Positions 23,708-26,981 of a DNA stretch of 26,981 bases are shown here, in pieces. The translations under genes and the position numbers were made by a program. The notes under the pieces were generated by a model. It did no database searches. It was not told where the DNA came from and saw only the letters and a list, made by a program, of their open reading frames with translations. The DNA comes from a virus, in IMG/VR virus record IMGVR_UViG_3300017928_000010, positions 1 to 26,981 of that record, one strand, 5' to 3'. Numbering within the stretch: position 1 is the first letter of the stretch; each line of letters starts with the position of its first letter.

Positions 23708-25606
23708 TTATGGCAATAAGTTAGCCTGTAGGTTTTCTTCCACTTCTAGATTACATCCACTAGCGGGGAACTGAATATCATTAGCAGTGCCGGCTTGGGC
23801 ACAAATATTGATCACCCATGGTTCATTGATGGGGAAGTTAGAAATAATATAGAAAGGTAAATCCACGGTAGCGGCAAAAGTAAAACTAATGGCGGGTGGA
23901 ATAGTATACAGTCCAATGGGAGCAATATTAGTAGTATTGCCTGCACCAATACTGTAAAACATCCCCAAAGACACCGTATCAGCTTCCGACAAGTTATTAA
24001 CATAACCAGTGGCGGAAGCAATCAATCGTCCTGTCACGGTAGGTACAATAGTGACGCTAGTAATGATATGTGCTGCGGTATCTGATAAAGTAACGGGTGA
24101 GGCATTAGTCGCCCATTGATAGGCGGGAGGTGATTCCGCAAACCAATAGCCATCCGTGTTATCCCAGGTGAGGGCATATCCATCTTGGGCAGCCCCAAGA
24201 GAAGACAAAGTGGTGGAGAGATTTTTTCCTCGTAGTTTGACTACGGTGGAGGATCCTAACGTCCCCGTGACATCTCCGGCGATAGTACCTCCGCTTCCAC
24301 TATGTTGTTTGAGATAATCAATGGCAGCTTGCACGGTCACCGCTCCGATAGTGGGAGAGACATAGCCATCATTATAGGAGACCTGTGCGGCGATATCATC
24401 TAAAATCAAGGTGACATTAGTCTGTGGCAAAGATATACTGGAATTGGCATCATACACGATTTGTGCATTACCTGCCACCGCCGCAGACACACAGGAAGCG
24501 CTGATAGTAGAGGCGTTGGCGTCAATTACTAGCGTCAAAGTACTGACACCTCCCGTGACAGTAATGACGGGAGCACCGCCTCCGGGTAAACCACCAATGG
24601 TACCTCCATCCGACTCAATAAATAAATGTCCGGAAGTGGTATTGGTAATGGTCATCAGCGGTTGACAACCCCCTTCCACATTGAGAAAGCTATGAGAGAA
24701 AATTTGTACGGTATGATTGAGAGCATCCGAGAAACTGATGGGAGTGCTACTAGTAGAAGCATTGGTCAGTTGGGCTCCTACCACATTCATAGAGAGAATG
24801 CCGTTCCACACCACGCCAGCTTGCAATTGCAGCATGGGAGGTCCGGGACCCCCGGATCCCAAGATGGTCAATAGCTGATTGCCCCAAGTATAGGTGCCGG
24901 CTGGCACAGTGAAAGTGCTACTATGAGTGGAGTCCAAGTAAATGGTGACTGGTGCACTGCCCAAAGTTTGCGCAAAAGCATACACACCCGCGAAAGTGGT
25001 ATACACATTACCTCCCGCGGTACCTCCGGGTTGATAGACGACCACATTTTGTCCAGTATAATTCCATTCGATATAACCATCCGCAGACACCCAAGTGGGC
25101 ACTTGCCCATTGAGTGGATTAGTAGGAGTTTTAAACTTGTAACCATCCAAAGCTATTACCAATGGATTAGGATAGGTGCCTCGTAAGTCGCCACCTGCCG
25201 CCCCATTATTCACATTTTGTGGGGACCAGAATCCGCCACTTTGCCAAGTCAATACTTGACCCGTAGACGGCGGTAAGGTACTAATCGGTCGTCCCTGAAT
25301 ATTGACTACCCTAACATTAGTAGCAGTTCCAGCAATATCTCCAGATAATTGAACAATACCTAAAGTAGTTGTAGTTGCTGGATTTAAAACTGGGGATGCT
25401 GCTTCAGCCAGTAAAGCAATAGCGTCTTGCACATTAGTGGGCTGCTCACCACTAATAGTGATTAATGGGGACATATCGATTTGATTAGCCACGTGACGGA
25501 AACCAGTACCATTAACATGCTGTTGAAAATCAAATCTATCCGTGACCAAACGACCTACGTCTGGCACATAATTTGGAACTGCTGGTTTTTGTCTGTTGTC
25601 CGTCAT
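23708..25606 (-). CDS. Tail fibre protein with repeated GD-x-GT modules
   Basis: A 632-residue fibre-like protein. Three modules of about 42 residues begin GDIAGTATN (about 88), GDLRGTYPNP (about 138) and GDVTGTLGS (about 445), and each ends near a Trp-containing strand (TGQVLTWQSGGFW; NGQVPTWVSADGY; LTWDNTDGYWF). GDLxGTYPNP is a familiar fibre-shaft motif. Between copies two and three is a Gly/Thr/Ser-rich beta region. The C-terminal 130 residues (from WATNASPVTLSD) form a separate domain, probably the receptor-binding tip. No good ribosome site precedes the ATG; an in-frame stop just upstream excludes a longer start. Five Asp-Gly-Tyr tripeptides occur. Sampled lines in the middle of the gene are 50-60% GC against roughly 30-40% in the next fibre gene, suggesting recombination. 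Remnant fibre sequence follows its stop codon. Confidence 0.8.
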   Translation of the reverse strand: MTDNRQKPAVPNYVPDVGRLVTDRFDFQQHVNGTGFRHVANQIDMSPLITISGEQPTNVQDAIALLAEAASPVLNPATTTTLGIVQLSGDIAGTATNVRVVNIQGRPISTLPPSTGQVLTWQSGGFWSPQNVNNGAAGGDLRGTYPNPLVIALDGYKFKTPTNPLNGQVPTWVSADGYIEWNYTGQNVVVYQPGGTAGGNVYTTFAGVYAFAQTLGSAPVTIYLDSTHSSTFTVPAGTYTWGNQLLTILGSGGPGPPMLQLQAGVVWNGILSMNVVGAQLTNASTSSTPISFSDALNHTVQIFSHSFLNVEGGCQPLMTITNTTSGHLFIESDGGTIGGLPGGGAPVITVTGGVSTLTLVIDANASTISASCVSAAVAGNAQIVYDANSSISLPQTNVTLILDDIAAQVSYNDGYVSPTIGAVTVQAAIDYLKQHSGSGGTIAGDVTGTLGSSTVVKLRGKNLSTTLSSLGAAQDGYALTWDNTDGYWFAESPPAYQWATNASPVTLSDTAAHIITSVTIVPTVTGRLIASATGYVNNLSEADTVSLGMFYSIGAGNTTNIAPIGLYTIPPAISFTFAATVDLPFYIISNFPINEPWVINICAQAGTANDIQFPASGCNLEVEENLQANLLP

Positions 25607-25632
25607 GATGTTATGGCTTTTTATTAGTCTTT

Positions 25633-25661
25633 ATAATCTTGACGACCGAATTATATTTCAA
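25633..25661 (-). promoter_or_regulatory. Candidate promoter before the tail fibre gene
   Basis: TTGAAA (25661-25656, five of six), a 17-base spacer and GATTAT (25638-25633, four of six). A perfect TATAAT at 25655-25650 in the same gap lacks a good -35. A start near 25626 would give a leader of about 20 bases. The region can also fold as TATAAT(T)C/GATTATA. Low confidence in AT-rich sequence. Confidence 0.28.
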
Positions 25662-25702
25662 CCCAATTTGTCTGATAGTTGTCGCTTAAATGGTTTCCAG
25701 AG

Positions 25703-25712
25703 CTATGCATAG
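25703..25712. repeat. Ten-base palindrome just after a stop codon
   Basis: CTATGCATAG lies one base past the stop of the upstream HxH protein gene. It may be chance or a small processing or regulatory site. Confidence 0.3.
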
Positions 25713-25713
25713 A

Positions 25714-26981
25714 TCAGGGGAGAATAATAGTATGTGTATGCCCGAGCACCGTTTGAACGACCCCATCCGTAATTGGGTGATTATGTCCCTGTGAGATACC
25801 GGTAGTCTGATTAATTTGGCTGACCGCCAAAACCTTTTCATTTACTACGATGGTGTGGCTATGAGGCGGAATAGCAGGAGGAGCCATACCCAAAGAAGTA
25901 TTGATGGTATTTGGAAAATCGGAAGTGTTACGGAACACCCTAACTTGATAAGCCGGATCGGTCTTACGGATACGGAAGGTCTTCAAGTGCTGACCGCCAT
26001 CTTGACCTAAAATGGTCTGATTACGAATGACGTCCCCTACTTCGTAGCGGAAGGATTCGTTATCGTTCTGGTCGAACAAAATCAAGAAATCACGTGTCTT
26101 GATGGTAGGCACCGTGAGAGTCCAAATATCTAGCGGGAACTCAGATTCCAAACCACCTTCATGCATTTTTAGATTTTCAGCAGTTGGTCCCAAACGCACC
26201 ATGATGCGTCCGTCCGACTGACGCGGATTGAAATATTGGGTGTATCCAAAGACAAACTTGGTGCCGTAGCAGAACGGGCAACGGTCGTCAGGATATTCGC
26301 TAGTGGAGAGGTAACAACTGCATACGTCTCCCGTCTGCACTCTCTGTACTAGAACAGCTGGTTGCCCCGTAACGGACAATAAAATGTCTTGACGCTGAGT
26401 ATTTTGATCCTGGAGTGAGAAACCACGATAGATGTTGTAGTTGCCGTAAGCATCGATACAACCCATCTCTCCACCGATGTAACTGCCTACGCAAGTACCA
26501 TTGAGCAATTGTACCGGATCAGTACGGTGATAGCCCGCATAGTCGTATATCGGGAAAGTAACATTAGCCGCGTCAGCGGCAGCTAAATCTGTGCTCAAAT
26601 AATCGACGGGTACCTGCCTATAACCATCAATAATAGTGAAAGGAAAGTTAGGATATTCAAAACGAGATAAGCAAACATACATCTGATCATAAAGGCGAGA
26701 CTCGGTTAAAGTAAAGACAGTAACCAAAGGATTCCAGGTATTGTAGCCATCGAAACCACTAACCGAGTGAGAGGTAATCGGAGTGTTATCATAGCCACGA
26801 CCGCTGGACAGACCTGGTTGTGCTCCGGCTACTTGGACGGTAAAAGAATCGCCCGGTACAAAAGTATATCCATCATTTTCAACAATACCAAAACTCAAGA
26901 TACCATCAGAAACTATCGGACCGTTAGCCACCCAAACTGGGTAGTTGCCATAACCATCCACCGGATCGCCTGGTGGGGGAC
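25714..26981 (-). CDS. Tail structural protein with Cys knuckle and HxH motifs, 5' end cut by window edge
   Basis: The frame is open to the right edge, so the N-terminus is missing. A GTG at 26961 is in frame but is an internal valine: bases upstream read PPPGDPV without a stop, and the following module (WVANGPIVSDGILSFGI, then FVPGDSFTVQV) matches residues about 195-245 of the sheath. About 215-235 codons later comes CSCYLSTSEYPDDRCPFCYG, a CxC...CPxC arrangement suggesting a bound zinc. The C-terminus has three HxH motifs (HSH, HNH, HTH) in the last 50 residues; in T4 gp37-type fibres such motifs bind iron along the trimer axis. It is therefore probably a virion tail or fibre-network protein upstream of the fibre genes. 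The exact role is not recognised. Four Asp-Gly-Tyr tripeptides occur. Confidence 0.75.
   Translation of the reverse strand, partial: PPPGDPVDGYGNYPVWVANGPIVSDGILSFGIVENDGYTFVPGDSFTVQVAGAQPGLSSGRGYDNTPITSHSVSGFDGYNTWNPLVTVFTLTESRLYDQMYVCLSRFEYPNFPFTIIDGYRQVPVDYLSTDLAAADAANVTFPIYDYAGYHRTDPVQLLNGTCVGSYIGGEMGCIDAYGNYNIYRGFSLQDQNTQRQDILLSVTGQPAVLVQRVQTGDVCSCYLSTSEYPDDRCPFCYGTKFVFGYTQYFNPRQSDGRIMVRLGPTAENLKMHEGGLESEFPLDIWTLTVPTIKTRDFLILFDQNDNESFRYEVGDVIRNQTILGQDGGQHLKTFRIRKTDPAYQVRVFRNTSDFPNTINTSLGMAPPAIPPHSHTIVVNEKVLAVSQINQTTGISQGHNHPITDGVVQTVLGHTHTIILP

Noticed and set aside
23708-25606. Diversity-generating retroelement acting on the fibre
   Set aside because: No reverse transcriptase, template repeat or adenine-substituted repeat pair is seen in the window, though one could lie outside it.
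1718-26010. Other plus-strand and alternative minus-frame open frames overlapping long genes
   Set aside because: All are short shadows of long minus-strand genes, without ribosome sites or coherent domains.
25714-26961. Complete 415-residue gene starting at a GTG at 26961
   Set aside because: The frame stays open to the right edge, no ribosome site precedes the GTG, and the shared sheath module shows the GTG is an internal valine.
13287-26981. DGY codons as a dispersed DNA repeat or mobile insertion
   Set aside because: The codons differ between sites and flanking bases are not conserved, so the signal is at protein level only.
1-26981. tRNA, rRNA, CRISPR array, insertion sequence or attachment site
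   Set aside because: No cloverleaf, conserved rRNA segment, regular spaced repeats, transposase or integrase was seen; the space is almost fully coding.

Overview
This window reads as part of the tail-morphogenesis module of a large contractile-tailed bacteriophage (myovirus type, very likely a jumbo phage). Every credible gene lies on the minus strand, genes are packed with overlaps or gaps of a few bases, and proteins are unusually long for their roles (1,936-residue fibre, 1,668-residue baseplate hub, 945-residue sheath). No host gene, tRNA, rRNA, CRISPR array, integrase or transposase is visible. The host cannot be named; good AGGA/AAGGAG-type ribosome sites show a bacterial host using Shine-Dalgarno initiation. 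Composition is mostly AT-rich, with a GC-richer island inside one fibre gene.

In transcription order (right to left): a 5'-truncated structural protein with a four-cysteine knuckle and C-terminal HxH motifs (25714-26981); a repeat-bearing tail fibre (23708-25606); a decayed remnant of a different fibre C-terminus (23540-23685); a small three-helix membrane protein, possibly a holin (22971-23453); a giant fibre with a parallel beta-helix (17092-22902); a neck/tail-completion candidate (16266-17090); the tail sheath (13287-16124); the tail tube (12589-13260); a tail assembly chaperone pair joined by an apparent programmed -1 frameshift (11429-12492); the tape measure (9171-11417); a baseplate tube-initiator-like protein (8259-9158); the baseplate hub (3211-8217); the central spike (1166-3208); a small helical protein of unknown role (813-1169); and a strongly hydrophobic protein running off the left edge (1-793).

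The genes make one machine. Tube and sheath form the contractile tail. The chaperone pair and tape measure guide assembly and set tail length. The initiator, hub and spike form the central baseplate and puncturing device. The fibres and the truncated HxH protein probably form the host-contacting periphery.

The main non-obvious signals are: the A-AAA-AAA slippery site at 11803-11809, whose -1 frame opens into a second domain lacking a start site of its own; the fibre-end pseudogene at 23540-23685; a 12-base inverted repeat flanking the tube gene that could mask its ribosome site; hairpins in the leaders of the sheath and giant-fibre genes; a strong excess of the tripeptide Asp-Gly-Tyr, confined to the right-hand half and spelled with different codons; and a module shared by the sheath and the truncated protein at the right edge. 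The largest non-coding gap is 254 bases (23454-23707); no gene-free stretch exceeds 300 bases.
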